64,000 bases of DNA from Mycobacterium hubeiense (GCF_002838065.1 NZ_PIZU01000005.1:1-64000); one strand, 5' to 3'. Positions 32,701-41,490 are shown, counted from the stretch's first letter. Translations and numbers: made by a program. The notes: generated by a model not told the origin, from the letters alone.

Positions 32701-33837
32701 ATGACCTGCGCCGTAGTAGGAATCGGCCGCACCGCGTACTCGCGGAAGTCCGGTCGCACCACCCGCGCCATGGCGGTGGCCGCGTGCCGGGACGCGCTCG
32801 ACGACGCCGGACTGACGCCGGCTGACGTCGACGGCATCTGCACGTACATGGCAGGAGACTCCGAACAGCCGATCTACGTGGGATGGGCGCTCGGTATCGA
32901 CGAATTGGCCTGGGCCAATGCGATGTACGGCGGTGGCAATCTGGTGGCCGACCAGATTGCCACCGCCGCTGCCGTCATCGAGGCGGGCATGTGCAAGGCA
33001 GTCCTGGTGTACCGATCGCTCAATGGCCGCTCCGGCTACCGGTTCGGTCATATCGAGGGCCCCATGCAGGTGCAGCATCACGACCAGTTCGACACCGCAT
33101 CAGGCTTCATGGTTCCGCCGCAGTGGTTCGCCATGTGGGCACGCAGGCACCAGCACGAATATGGCTCGACGTGTGAGGATCTCGGCCAGATCGCGATCAC
33201 CCAGCGTGCGCACGCTGGCCCCAACGAACACGCCCTGCGCCGCGAACCGCTCACGATGGACGACTATCTGGCCGCGCGATGGATCAACGAACCCTTCCGC
33301 GTGCTGGACTGCACCTCGGAGGTCGACGGCGCCGTCGCCATCCTGATCACCGGAGAGGACATTGCCCGCGACTGCAAGCAGCCGCCGATGTGGCTGGTCG
33401 GGTCGTCGAACTCGCAGGGCGGTGCGGGGTGGACCGAGTGGGACGACCCCACCGAGATGTATTCGCGCACTGCAGGTCCCAAGATCTGGGAGAAGACCGG
33501 GCTCACTCCGGCGGACATGGACGTCGCCTGCATGTATGACTGCTTCACCTACACCGTGATGGCGACCATGGAGGGTTTCGGCTTCTGTGAGAAGGGCGAA
33601 GTCGGGAAGTTCTTCTCGACGGGCCGGGCCACCTACGGCGGCGACGTCGTCGTCAACCCGCACGGCGGGCTGCTGTCGGAGGGCTACATCCACGGGCTGA
33701 ACCACCACTACGAAGCGGCACTGCAACTGCGCCACGCCGCTGGGGTGCGCCAGGTCGACAATGCGCAACTGGCATTGGTCACCGCAGGCGGCGGGCCCTT
33801 CGGCGGTGCGAACGTCTACAGCAGGGAGAAACCGTGA
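32701..33837 (+). CDS. thiolase-fold lipid-transfer protein, Ltp2-like retro-aldolase
   Basis: A 378-residue thiolase superfamily protein that follows M. tuberculosis Ltp2 (Rv3540c): MYGGGNLVADQIATAAAVIE at the nucleophile region, YRSLNGRSGYRFG, LLDCTSEVDG-like VLDCTSEVDGAVAIL, CMYDCFTYTVMATMEGFGFC, and NPHGGLLSEGYIHGLN. The thiolase nucleophilic cysteine is not present at the expected site (MYGGG in place of the CxTG-type motif), as in Ltp2, which performs retro-aldol cleavage rather than thiolysis. Ltp2 works only with a DUF35 partner, and a DUF35 gene overlaps its stop by 4 bp. It would release a short-chain acyl-CoA and a ketone. Confidence 0.87.
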   Translation: MTCAVVGIGRTAYSRKSGRTTRAMAVAACRDALDDAGLTPADVDGICTYMAGDSEQPIYVGWALGIDELAWANAMYGGGNLVADQIATAAAVIEAGMCKAVLVYRSLNGRSGYRFGHIEGPMQVQHHDQFDTASGFMVPPQWFAMWARRHQHEYGSTCEDLGQIAITQRAHAGPNEHALRREPLTMDDYLAARWINEPFRVLDCTSEVDGAVAILITGEDIARDCKQPPMWLVGSSNSQGGAGWTEWDDPTEMYSRTAGPKIWEKTGLTPADMDVACMYDCFTYTVMATMEGFGFCEKGEVGKFFSTGRATYGGDVVVNPHGGLLSEGYIHGLNHHYEAALQLRHAAGVRQVDNAQLALVTAGGGPFGGANVYSREKP

Positions 33838-34253
33838 CCAATCCTGTACTGCAGCCGCCGATTCCGGTGCCCGACCCAGACACCGCGTCGTACTGGGATG
33901 GGCTCAAGGACGGCAAGCTGATGCTGTGCCGCTGCGATGACACCGGCAAGTGGATCCACCCGCCGCTGGAGCGCAGCCGGTTCACCGGCGGCCCTGTGCA
34001 TTTCGAGGAGGTCAGCGGAAAGGGCACCGTTTTCAGTTACATCGTGGTTCGGCAGGCGCTGGTGCCGGGACGCGTGCCGCCCTATGTCGTCGGGCTGATC
34101 GAACTGGACGAGCAACCGGGGCTGCGAATCAACGCGGTCATCGATTGCGATCCAGCTGACGTCCGCATCGGCCAGCGGGTCGAACTACGGATCGCCGACC
34201 TGGGGGAGAGCGGGTTTCGCATCCCCGAATTCGTCATCACGCAGGCGGGTTGA
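33834..34253 (+). CDS. DUF35 OB-fold protein with degenerate zinc ribbon, aldolase partner
   Basis: A 139-residue DUF35 protein coupled to the Ltp2-like gene. Its OB fold is normal (VSGKGTVFSYIVVRQALVPG, then PYVVGLIELDEQPGLRINAVI). The zinc ribbon is reduced: only CRC remains of the first Cys pair, and the second pair is replaced by ERSRFTGG. The other two DUF35 proteins in this window keep four cysteines. In Ltp2-ChsH2 complexes the DUF35 domain contacts the aldolase and is needed for activity, so a metal-free variant may still fill that role. GTG 33834 overlaps the previous stop. It abuts the convergent DUF35 gene with no gap. Confidence 0.85.
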   Translation: MTNPVLQPPIPVPDPDTASYWDGLKDGKLMLCRCDDTGKWIHPPLERSRFTGGPVHFEEVSGKGTVFSYIVVRQALVPGRVPPYVVGLIELDEQPGLRINAVIDCDPADVRIGQRVELRIADLGESGFRIPEFVITQAG

Positions 34254-34703
34254 TCAGGACGCGGCGGGACGGAACAACGGCAGCCACACCCGGCTGTCTT
34301 CGTCGCCCGACGTCGCCGTCCAGTCTTCGAAGAACACCTCGACCGGCAGACCGACGCGAATCTCGTCCGGTGACGCATCGACGACGTTGGTGATGAGCCG
34401 GACGTCGGGCTCATCAGCGAGTTCCACCATCGCCACGATGTACGGCGGATCGAGCCCGGGTATCCACGGCTGCCGGTTGATCGTGTACGCGGCGACGGTG
34501 CCCCTGCCGGATACCGGCTCGGGCGCGACATCGGTGCTGCGGCAGCGCCAGCACGCCGGTCCCGGTGGATGGAAGAAGTGTCCGCAGCTGTGGCAGCGGT
34601 GGATCAGCAACTCTCCGTTGCGTCCGCCGGTCCAGAACGCGGCCGACTCGGTGGTGGGACTGGGGGCCAGCCGCATCTGCGGCCGTCGGTACGACCACGT
34701 CAT
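34254..34703 (-). CDS. Zn-ribbon OB-fold protein (DUF35), third copy
   Basis: A 149-residue DUF35 protein with a full zinc ribbon: CHSCG and CWRC near residues 35-55, then the OB fold VSGRGTVAAYTINRQPWIPG. ATG 34703 is chosen because it overlaps the upstream SDR stop by 4 bp and gives the usual length; the frame open to 34949 lies inside the SDR gene. It is the second gene of a reverse SDR-DUF35 pair and ends exactly at the stop of the convergent DUF35 gene. It may be an alternative partner for the Ltp2-like enzyme or serve a thiolase elsewhere. Confidence 0.85.
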   Translation of the reverse strand: MTWSYRRPQMRLAPSPTTESAAFWTGGRNGELLIHRCHSCGHFFHPPGPACWRCRSTDVAPEPVSGRGTVAAYTINRQPWIPGLDPPYIVAMVELADEPDVRLITNVVDASPDEIRVGLPVEVFFEDWTATSGDEDSRVWLPLFRPAAS

Positions 34704-35521
34704 CTGGCTGTCTCCTGCCAATCGCAGCCGGTCAACTCTGCCGACAGCTCCCACAGTCGCTGTGCGCTTTCCGGGTCGCGCACCTTGGCGATCAGCTTCG
34801 CCGGTTTCGGCTTGCCCCACTGGTGGAACAGGCCGCGGGGCGCGATATACGTCCCGCTGGGCAGGTCTGTGGTCACGGCCTGAATGGTGGAGCGGGCGCC
34901 GTCGACGGGGCTTTGCGCGATGTGGGGCGACAGCACCCGGCCGGCCCACTGCAGCAGACCGGACCCGTCACGGGTGATGTCGGTGGCCGTCATCCCGGGA
35001 TCAGACGCATACGCGGTACGGCCGCGCCGTGCCAGCTCCTGCACGAAAAGCATGTTCGCCAACTTCGATTCGCCGTACGCCGCCCACGGGTTGTAGCGGC
35101 GGCGGTGCCAGTTGAGATCGTCGAAATGCATGCGGGCCAACGCGTGGTTGCTGCTGGCTACCACCACGATCCGATCGCGGATCCGATCCCCGAGCAGGCA
35201 GGTCAGCGCGAAATGGCCGAGGTGATTGGTGCCCATGTGCGCCTCGAAGCCGTCCGCGGTGCGAGTGAGCGGCAGCCCCAACACGCCGGCGTTGTTGACC
35301 AGCACGTCGACATGCTCGACCGAGTCGGCGAACTTGCGCACGCTGGTGAGATCGGCGAGGTCGAGTTCGGCCACTTCGACGGCACCCGTCATTTCCGCGG
35401 CCGCCTGATGGGCCTTGCCCAAAGTCCGGCAGGCGATCACAACGTCGTGGCCGGCGGCCGCCAACGCGGTCGCTGTCGCCTTGCCGACGCCGCTGTTACC
35501 GCCCGTGACAATGATGCGCAC
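34700..35521 (-). CDS. SDR oxidoreductase (retinol dehydrogenase-like)
   Basis: A short-chain dehydrogenase of about 273 residues in the RDH11-14/WW-oxidoreductase-like group. IIVTGGNSGVGKATATALAAAGHDVVIACR binds the cofactor, VNNAGV is at about residue 80, and YGESKLANMLFVQEL carries the catalytic Tyr and Lys near residue 150. GTG 35521 has GGAGGGAG upstream and removes a non-family extension. ATG 35557 is the alternative but lacks a ribosome site. Substrates of this group are hydrophobic alcohols or ketones. It is divergent from the Mce-associated pair. Confidence 0.83.
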   Translation of the reverse strand: MRIIVTGGNSGVGKATATALAAAGHDVVIACRTLGKAHQAAAEMTGAVEVAELDLADLTSVRKFADSVEHVDVLVNNAGVLGLPLTRTADGFEAHMGTNHLGHFALTCLLGDRIRDRIVVVASSNHALARMHFDDLNWHRRRYNPWAAYGESKLANMLFVQELARRGRTAYASDPGMTATDITRDGSGLLQWAGRVLSPHIAQSPVDGARSTIQAVTTDLPSGTYIAPRGLFHQWGKPKPAKLIAKVRDPESAQRLWELSAELTGCDWQETAR

Positions 35522-35647
35522 CGGTATCGGACTCCCTCCAGCCTTGGCGTGTGGCATAAACAGTAAACTATATATCGCTATGACGGAATGACGAGCCGGG
35601 CACGCGGCACACGAGCTGACGAGGCCCAACGGAAACAGAGGAACCAC

Positions 35648-36289
35648 ATGCCAGTCGAAACGATCCCCGATCAAGGGGAGCTGAGCGAGTCGACACCTGA
35701 AGTCGACGTCGCAGACTCCGGCGAGACCGCGGAGCATTTCGCCTCCCCCGAGGACGAGTCGGTTGTCGTCGACGCCCCCGACGAGACTCGCTCCGCCAAA
35801 CCGCGGATGTCACACGTACGGTGGGCCACCATAGCCGGATTCCTGTTGGTCGTGGCGCTGGGCGGACTGACCGGCTGGCTTGGTTACCGGGCCTATCAGT
35901 CGCACCAGACGGAGGAGCAACGAAACCTGTTCGTGCAGGTCGGGCGTCAGGGGGCAGTGAACCTCACGACGATCGACTGGCAGCATGCCGATAGAGACGT
36001 GCATCGGATATTGGACTCGGCCACCGGGACGTTTTATGACGACTTCCAGAAGCGGTCGGGCCCGTTCATCGATGTGGTCAAAAAAGCGCAGTCCAAATCG
36101 GAAGGCAAGGTCACGGAAGCCGCGTTGGAGTCTGGAACCGACGACCATGGCCAAGTGTTGGTAGCGGTCACCGTCAACACCTCAAATGCGGGTGCTCCCG
36201 AGCAGCAGCCGCGATCGTGGCGGATGCGAATCACTGTGCAGAAGGTCGATGACGAAGCCAAGGTGTCCAACGTGGAGTTCGTCCCGTGA
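35648..36289 (+). CDS. Mce-associated membrane protein
   Basis: A 213-residue single-pass membrane protein. An acidic cytoplasmic region (about 55 residues) is followed by a transmembrane helix, WATIAGFLLVVALGGLTGWL, and an extracytoplasmic NTF2-like domain with FYDDFQKRSGPFIDVVKKAQ. This is the usual pattern of Mce-associated (Mas) proteins, which stabilise Mce lipid-import complexes. ATG 35648 follows AGAGGA by 6 nt. No mce genes are in this window, so it is an orphan Mas or serves a distant mce operon. It overlaps the next Mas gene by 4 bp. Confidence 0.82.
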   Translation: MPVETIPDQGELSESTPEVDVADSGETAEHFASPEDESVVVDAPDETRSAKPRMSHVRWATIAGFLLVVALGGLTGWLGYRAYQSHQTEEQRNLFVQVGRQGAVNLTTIDWQHADRDVHRILDSATGTFYDDFQKRSGPFIDVVKKAQSKSEGKVTEAALESGTDDHGQVLVAVTVNTSNAGAPEQQPRSWRMRITVQKVDDEAKVSNVEFVP

Positions 36290-36951
36290 GAAACAGACTC
36301 AGACTGTGGAAAGACGACAGAACCACTCAAGACCCCAAGGACCACGCGGGTGTCGGGGAAGACAAGCCTGCGGTGGAGAAGTTCGACGCGTCGACGGAGG
36401 AAGCCGCCGGGGAAGCGGTCGCGGCCGAAGATGCAGTCGAGAAATCTGAGGCCATCGCGAAACGGCACGTCGAACGGTCGCGAGTCCTCGCCTACGGTGT
36501 ACTACCGGCCATCGCGCTGTTGCTGACCGTGGCAGCGGGATACCTCAAATGGCAGGACAATTCGGTGCGCGATGCCGAAATCGCACGTAGCGCATCACTG
36601 CAGACCGCCAAGGAGAGCACCGTTGCGATGCTGTCCTATAAACCTGACACCGTTGAGCAACAACTCCAGGGCGCTCGTGACCTTCTCACCGGCGAATTTC
36701 GCGACTCATACACGTCGCTGATCAACGATGTGGTGATTCCGGGGGCCAAGCAGCAACAGATCTCAGCGGCGGCCACGATCCCGGCCGCCGCTTCGGTGTC
36801 GGCCAATCCGAGAGAGGCTGTCGTTCTGGTATTCGTCAATCAGACCACCGTTGTCGGACAGGGTGCTCCCAGCGACACCGCGTCGACCGTTCGCGTGACA
36901 TTGAACAAGTCGGACGACCGCTGGTTGATCTCAAAGTTCGAACCGGTGTAG
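36286..36951 (+). CDS. Mce-associated membrane protein (second of pair)
   Basis: A 221-residue relative of the preceding protein. A charged, Ala/Glu-rich N-terminus is followed by one membrane helix, VLAYGVLPAIALLLTVAAGY, and an extracytoplasmic domain containing LLTGEFRDSYTSLINDVVIPGAKQ, the conserved Mas segment. GTG 36286 overlaps the first Mas stop (GTGA). Paired Mas genes are the rule at mce loci. Here they end the accessory island, and the next gene belongs to the conserved chromosomal block. Transport of the island's lipid-like substrate is a reasonable but unproven idea. Confidence 0.82.
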   Translation: MRNRLRLWKDDRTTQDPKDHAGVGEDKPAVEKFDASTEEAAGEAVAAEDAVEKSEAIAKRHVERSRVLAYGVLPAIALLLTVAAGYLKWQDNSVRDAEIARSASLQTAKESTVAMLSYKPDTVEQQLQGARDLLTGEFRDSYTSLINDVVIPGAKQQQISAAATIPAAASVSANPREAVVLVFVNQTTVVGQGAPSDTASTVRVTLNKSDDRWLISKFEPV

Positions 36952-37129
36952 GCCTCGGACGCCCATTTGTTCTCGTCGTACTGCACACGGGTCTCGGCGA
37001 TCAGCATTACGCGACGATGCCAGCACTCCTCAAAGATTCTGATGTCAAGAAATCGTCGAAGCTGACCATGGAGTCACGGCGGCATCACTGCGGGTCGCAG
37101 ATCGTGAAATGAGACCGCGCCGGGGCACC

Positions 37130-37135
37130 TACAAT
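37130..37135 (+). promoter_or_regulatory. -10 element of a probable leaderless glutaminase promoter
   Basis: TACAAT ends 8 nt before GTG 37144. That spacing puts the transcription start at or next to the start codon. No ribosome-binding site is visible. The 192-bp gap before it (36952-37143) shows nothing else I can identify. Confidence 0.55.
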
Positions 37136-37143
37136 CGAAAACC

Positions 37144-38433
37144 GTGGCCGAGCTGGTGCAGCAGTATCTGGACCAGATCCGCGACGAGCATGCCGGCGTC
37201 ACCGACGGCGCCGTCGCCAGCTACATCCCCGAACTTGCGAACGTCGACCCGATGGGGTTCGGGCTGTCGCTGTCGTCGTCCGACGGGTTTGTCTATGAAT
37301 CCGGCGACGCGGCAACGGAATTCACGATCCAGTCGATCTCCAAGCCGTTCACGTATGCGCTCGCCCTCGATCAGGCCGGCCACGATGCCGTCGACGCGAA
37401 GATCGGCGTCGAGCCGTCGGGCGAGGCGTTCAACGAGATCAGCGTCGACGACACCACAAAGACTCCGAAGAACCCGATGATCAACGCCGGCGCCATCGCT
37501 GCCGTCTCCTTGGTTCCGGGTGCCACACCCGACGACCGGTTCGGGTGCATCCACGAGTTTTACTCCGCGTGTGCCGGTCGCCGGCTCGACATCGACCACG
37601 CCGTCTACGCGTCGGAGAAGGCCACCGGCAGTCGCAACCGCGCCATCGCCTACATGCTTCAGAGCTTCGGTGTGCTCGGCGACGAACCCGACGACGTGCT
37701 CGACGTCTACTTCCGTCAGTGCTCGATCAAAGTGACCAGCACCGACCTGGCGCGAATGGCCGCCACGTTGGCGCGCGGCGGCATCAACCCCGCGACGGGT
37801 CGACGCGTCACCGACGCAAAGGTGGTGCAGCGCGCGCTGAGCGTGATGGTGACGTGCGGCATGTACGACGCCGCGGGCGACTGGGTGAGTGCGGTCGGCC
37901 TGCCCGCCAAGAGCGGTGTCGGGGGCGGCATCATCGCCGTGCTGCCCGGCCAACTCGGGATCGGTGTCTACTCACCGCTATTGGACGCCAAGGGCAACAG
38001 CGTGCGAGGAGTTCGCGTGTGCCGCAGCCTGTCCGAAAAGCTCGGGCTGCATTTCCTCACTGTCACAAGGGAATCCTGCTCAGCTATCCGGGCTCGCTAC
38101 GACGTATGCGACGGCGTGCGAGTGTATGAGCTCCACGGCGACCTGCTGTTCGCCGGCGCCGAACAGGTGCTGCGGACGATCGAGCGCGACCGCGACGATT
38201 ACCGCATCGCCATCCTGGAGGTGTCTCGCGTCGACGACATCAACGACGCCGCCCGCGAGATGCTGGCCGGTATGCGAACCGTACTCAACACCGCGGGCAA
38301 GGAAGGCTTCCTCGTCGACCCCGACAACAAGGTGGTGCGGCCCGCCAGCGAGCAGGACTACGACGCGGTGCTGTTCAGCACGCTCGACGACGCGGCCGAG
38401 GCCGCCAGGCGCCGGCTAGACCGGCACGGCTAG
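37144..38433 (+). CDS. glsA: glutaminase A with C-terminal STAS domain
   Basis: A 429-residue protein. The first 305 residues are a serine-dependent glutaminase that turns glutamine into glutamate and ammonia: FTIQSISKPFTYALALDQ holds the nucleophilic Ser and Lys, then NPMINAGAIA and SVMVTCGMYDAAGDW. Residues about 320-425 form a STAS (anti-sigma antagonist-like) domain (VRVYELHGDLLFAGAEQVLRTI, then LEVSRVDDINDAAREML), as in larger bacterial glutaminases. The usual phosphorylatable Ser of STAS proteins is an Asp here (VDDIND), which may mimic a fixed state. Its 3' end overlaps the convergent cyclase by 18 bp. Confidence 0.92.
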   Translation: MAELVQQYLDQIRDEHAGVTDGAVASYIPELANVDPMGFGLSLSSSDGFVYESGDAATEFTIQSISKPFTYALALDQAGHDAVDAKIGVEPSGEAFNEISVDDTTKTPKNPMINAGAIAAVSLVPGATPDDRFGCIHEFYSACAGRRLDIDHAVYASEKATGSRNRAIAYMLQSFGVLGDEPDDVLDVYFRQCSIKVTSTDLARMAATLARGGINPATGRRVTDAKVVQRALSVMVTCGMYDAAGDWVSAVGLPAKSGVGGGIIAVLPGQLGIGVYSPLLDAKGNSVRGVRVCRSLSEKLGLHFLTVTRESCSAIRARYDVCDGVRVYELHGDLLFAGAEQVLRTIERDRDDYRIAILEVSRVDDINDAAREMLAGMRTVLNTAGKEGFLVDPDNKVVRPASEQDYDAVLFSTLDDAAEAARRRLDRHG

Positions 38434-40020
38434 CCGCGTCGGCTCGTCAAGCCCCCGCAACGTCACAGTTTCGCCCAAAGTCCAGTGCCGGCTTTCACTT
38501 TCGGTGGCGCCCGCGACTGTATCCGAGGATGCCACCAGCCCGCCTGGTGTCGACTTGGCCAGCTCGCACAACCGCGCCGCCTCGTTCACCGGCTCACCGA
38601 TCACGGTGTACTCGAAGCGCTCCTTGGCGCCGACGTTGCCCGCCACCACCTGACCCGCCGCCACACCGATGCCCGCGCGGCACTCCGGCACCTCTCGCTC
38701 CAGCCGTGAAGCGATCGCGCGCGCCGCCGCCAGCGCCTCGTCCTCGGGATGCTCCAACGTCACCGGCGCACCGAAAACGGCAAGCGCCGCATCACCTTCG
38801 AACTTGTTCACAAAGCCATGATGGCGGTCGATCTCCTCGACCACGACCGCGAAGAAGCGGTTGAGCAGCTCTACCACCTCGACGGCCGGCATGCCCGTCA
38901 CGAACTGGCTCGACCCGATGATGTCGACGAAAATCACTGCGGCATGGCGCTCTTCGCCCCCGAGCTTGGGGCGCTGCTGTTCGGCCAGCGCCGCCACCTC
39001 GCGTCCCACGTGGCGGCCGAAGAGATCCCGAACCCGCTCGCGTTCCTTGAGTCCCTGGACCATCGTGTTGAAGCCGCGCTGCAATTCACCGAGTTCGGTC
39101 CCGTCGAAAACGACCAGATTGCAGTCCAAGTCCCCGTCCTCGACGTGCTTGAGCGCGGTGCGAACCTGCCGCACAGGTGTAGCGGTCAGCCACGATAACA
39201 ACCACATCAGGATGAAGCCGATGACCAGCGTCACGACCGCCAAAATCATGATGGCGACGGCGAATTGGGTAGGGGTGAGGTTCTGCAACGAGACCGCGAA
39301 CAGCGCGATCACCAGGATGCCGATCACCGGTACGCCGCAGCCGAGCAGCCACACCATCATGATCCGGCCCATGATGCCGGGCGCCAGCCTTCGCGGCGGC
39401 GGGCCCGCTTCCAGCGCCTGCGCGGCGACCGGGCGCAGCGCGAACTCGGTGACCAGATAACAGCCGGTGGCCACCACCAGGCCGCTGAACCCGACCGCGA
39501 ACAGGAACCGCGGGATGAAGACGGTGTCGACCAACCCGTACAGCGTGGTCAACAGCGCCGTGCCGAAACCCCACAGGATGAGCAGCATCTTCGCCACCCG
39601 CCAGGGCGCTTTGAACGTGTTGCGCTGATCCTCACGCGAGGGCGCGCGTTCCTCGATAGCCCACCGCATCGAGCGCACCGTGCGCGCGGTGACCCAATAG
39701 GTGCCCAGCAACAGCGCCAGCAGGATGTAGGCGGGGCTGACGCCGAAGGTGAGCCACACCGGAGCATCGGTGAAGACACTGGGGACCGGGATCGCGACCC
39801 CGACCATCACCAGCGCAACGGCGATGCCGAGGACGTTGATGGCCAAGATGAGAACGGTGAGGATGGCCTGGATGCGCACTCGCCTGCGCAGTTGGCTTTC
39901 GGTGGACTTGCCCAGCAGCCACGAGCCGTATTCCGGCGTGTCCGGCAACCGGCCGCTCTGCCTGGTCACCGTCTCGAGGACCCGACCCAGCCGCTGCGCC
40001 ACGCTCTTGTCGGCGTTCAT
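38416..40020 (-). CDS. membrane adenylate/guanylate cyclase with HAMP domain (Rv1318c-Rv1320c family)
   Basis: A 534-residue class III cyclase. About six hydrophobic helices span residues 30-265, a HAMP linker follows ([23 protein letters not shown], 265-320), then the cyclase domain: FVDIIGSS (metal Asp), [13 protein letters not shown] (Lys and second metal Asp) and [15 protein letters not shown] (transition-state Asn and Arg). The purine-selecting Asp is replaced by Glu in IGEPVN. M. tuberculosis has three tandem copies (Rv1318c-Rv1320c) while only one is present here. It makes cAMP in response to a membrane signal. TAGGCT lies 9 nt before ATG 40020. Confidence 0.9.
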   Translation of the reverse strand: MNADKSVAQRLGRVLETVTRQSGRLPDTPEYGSWLLGKSTESQLRRRVRIQAILTVLILAINVLGIAVALVMVGVAIPVPSVFTDAPVWLTFGVSPAYILLALLLGTYWVTARTVRSMRWAIEERAPSREDQRNTFKAPWRVAKMLLILWGFGTALLTTLYGLVDTVFIPRFLFAVGFSGLVVATGCYLVTEFALRPVAAQALEAGPPPRRLAPGIMGRIMMVWLLGCGVPVIGILVIALFAVSLQNLTPTQFAVAIMILAVVTLVIGFILMWLLSWLTATPVRQVRTALKHVEDGDLDCNLVVFDGTELGELQRGFNTMVQGLKERERVRDLFGRHVGREVAALAEQQRPKLGGEERHAAVIFVDIIGSSQFVTGMPAVEVVELLNRFFAVVVEEIDRHHGFVNKFEGDAALAVFGAPVTLEHPEDEALAAARAIASRLEREVPECRAGIGVAAGQVVAGNVGAKERFEYTVIGEPVNEAARLCELAKSTPGGLVASSDTVAGATESESRHWTLGETVTLRGLDEPTRLAVPV

Positions 40021-40057
40021 TGGAGTGTCAGCCTAATTTGCGCGAGGCCGAACACCC

Positions 40058-40063
40058 TAAGGT
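40058..40063 (+). promoter_or_regulatory. -10 element of a probable leaderless nucS promoter
   Basis: TAAGGT ends 7 nt before GTG 40071, the spacing expected for transcription starting at the start codon. No ribosome site precedes the gene. It lies in the 50-bp divergent gap with the cyclase gene. Confidence 0.55.
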
Positions 40064-40070
40064 TGGTCAG

Positions 40071-40742
40071 GTGCGCCTCGTGATCGCCCAGTGCACCGTC
40101 GACTACATCGGCCGCCTCACCGCGCATCTGCCGTCCGCGCGCCGCCTGCTGCTGTTCAAGGCCGACGGGTCGGTCAGCGTGCACGCCGACGACCGCGCCT
40201 ACAAGCCTTTGAACTGGATGAGCCCGCCGTGCTGGGTGAACGAAGAGGTCGACGGCGAGCAACCGATATGGGTCGTCGAGAACAAGGCGGGGGAGCAGCT
40301 GCGCATCACCGTCGAGGACATCGAGCACGATTCCAGCCACGACCTCGGTGTGGATCCCGGACTGGTCAAGGACGGCGTGGAGGCCCACCTGCAGGCCCTG
40401 CTCGCCGAGCACGTGGAGTTGCTCGGCGACGGGTACACCCTGGTGCGACGGGAGTACATGACGCCGATCGGGCCGGTCGATCTGCTGTGCCGCGACGAGC
40501 AGGGCCGGTCGGTGGCCGTCGAAGTCAAGCGGCGCGGCGAGATCGACGGCGTCGAACAGCTCACCCGCTATCTCGACCTGCTCAACCGCGACAGCCTGCT
40601 CGCCCCCGTCAGCGGCATTTTCGCCGCCCAGCAGATCAAACCGCAGGCCCGCACCCTGGCCAATGACCGTGGAATCCGTTGTGTGACATTGGATTACGAT
40701 CAGATGCGCGGTATGGACAGCGACGAGTACCGGTTGTTCTGA
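40071..40742 (+). CDS. nucS: mismatch-specific endonuclease NucS (EndoMS)
   Basis: A 223-residue nuclease, the same length as M. tuberculosis NucS (Rv1321). It gives mycobacteria, which lack MutS/MutL, mismatch repair by cutting both strands at mismatches. The N-terminal DNA-binding domain carries [17 protein letters not shown]. The C-terminal RecB-like nuclease shows [32 protein letters not shown], with the catalytic Asp, Glu and Lys of D-Xn-ExK. The C-terminal tail DSDEYRLF is the beta-clamp-binding end. GTG 40071 is used and the longer frame starts inside the cyclase gene. The stop overlaps the next start. Confidence 0.96.
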   Translation: MRLVIAQCTVDYIGRLTAHLPSARRLLLFKADGSVSVHADDRAYKPLNWMSPPCWVNEEVDGEQPIWVVENKAGEQLRITVEDIEHDSSHDLGVDPGLVKDGVEAHLQALLAEHVELLGDGYTLVRREYMTPIGPVDLLCRDEQGRSVAVEVKRRGEIDGVEQLTRYLDLLNRDSLLAPVSGIFAAQQIKPQARTLANDRGIRCVTLDYDQMRGMDSDEYRLF

Positions 40743-41020
40743 TGGTCAAGCGCCGCGCTCCGCGCCGACAACGGCCGCTGCCCCTGGCGCGTCGCATCGA
40801 AACCGGGCCCGACGGGTATGACTATGAAGTACGCCCGATCGCCGCGGCGCGCGCCACCAAGACCTATCGCTGCCCCGGCTGCGATCATGAGATCCGTTCG
40901 GGCATAGCCCATCTGGTGGTGTGGCCGGCGGATTTGGGCGACCGTGGGGCCGAGGAGCGACGGCACTGGCATACGCCGTGCTGGACGGCCAGGCGCCGCC
41001 CGACGCGCAAGTGGTCTTAG
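40742..41020 (+). CDS. small conserved protein with zinc-binding pattern (Rv1322-like)
   Basis: A 92-residue basic protein, positioned as Rv1322 in M. tuberculosis. It contains CPGCDHEI near residue 45 and HWHTPCW near residue 76, which could bind one zinc ion. The rest is rich in Arg. ATG 40742 shares its first base with the nucS stop (TGATG), so the gene is translationally coupled to nucS. A role together with NucS is suggested only by this linkage. It overlaps the convergent epimerase gene by 4 bp. Confidence 0.8.
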   Translation: MVKRRAPRRQRPLPLARRIETGPDGYDYEVRPIAAARATKTYRCPGCDHEIRSGIAHLVVWPADLGDRGAEERRHWHTPCWTARRRPTRKWS

Positions 41021-41490
41021 TGCTCTTCGGAAGCGGGCTCGACGAGCTCGATCAACACGCCGCCGGCGTCCTTGGGGTGGATGAAGTTGATCTTCGAGTT
41101 CGCGGTGCCCCGACGCGGTGCGTCGTACAGCAACCGCACGCCCTGCTCGCGCAGCCGCGCGGTCAACGCCTCGATGTCGCTGACCCGGTAGGCCAGCTGC
41201 TGCAGGCCGGGGCCGCGCTTGTCGAGGAACTTCGCGATCGTCGACGTCTCGTCCAGCGGCGCCATCAGCTGGATCTGGGCGCTGCCCTTGGGGGCGCCGC
41301 GCACCGAGAGCATCGCCTCGCGCACACCCTGGTCCTCGTTGACCTCCTCGTGCAGCACGATCATGCCGAGGTAGTCGTGGTACCACTTGATCGCGGCGTC
41401 GAGATCCGCCACCGCGATGCCGACATGGTCAACCGCCGTCACCAGCGCCGAGGCGAGAACGGGGCGGGCATCAACCTGTTCGGTGGTCAT
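41017..41490 (-). CDS. methylmalonyl-CoA epimerase
   Basis: A 157-residue VOC-fold epimerase that converts (S)- to (R)-methylmalonyl-CoA in propionate metabolism. The metal ligands are visible as VDHVGIAVADLD (His near residue 20), GLQQLAYRVSDI and FIHPKDAGGVLIELVEP (final Glu). It corresponds to Rv1322A. ATG 41490 gives the expected N-terminus; the frame open to 41514 adds eight non-conserved residues. It is divergent from fadA4. Propionyl-CoA from the island's catabolic pathway would feed into this step. Confidence 0.92.
   Translation of the reverse strand: MTTEQVDARPVLASALVTAVDHVGIAVADLDAAIKWYHDYLGMIVLHEEVNEDQGVREAMLSVRGAPKGSAQIQLMAPLDETSTIAKFLDKRGPGLQQLAYRVSDIEALTARLREQGVRLLYDAPRRGTANSKINFIHPKDAGGVLIELVEPASEEH

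Noticed and set aside
35522..35557. ATG 35557 as the start of the SDR
   Set aside because: No ribosome site, and the added 12 residues precede the Rossmann motif without homology. Kept only as an alternative to GTG 35521.
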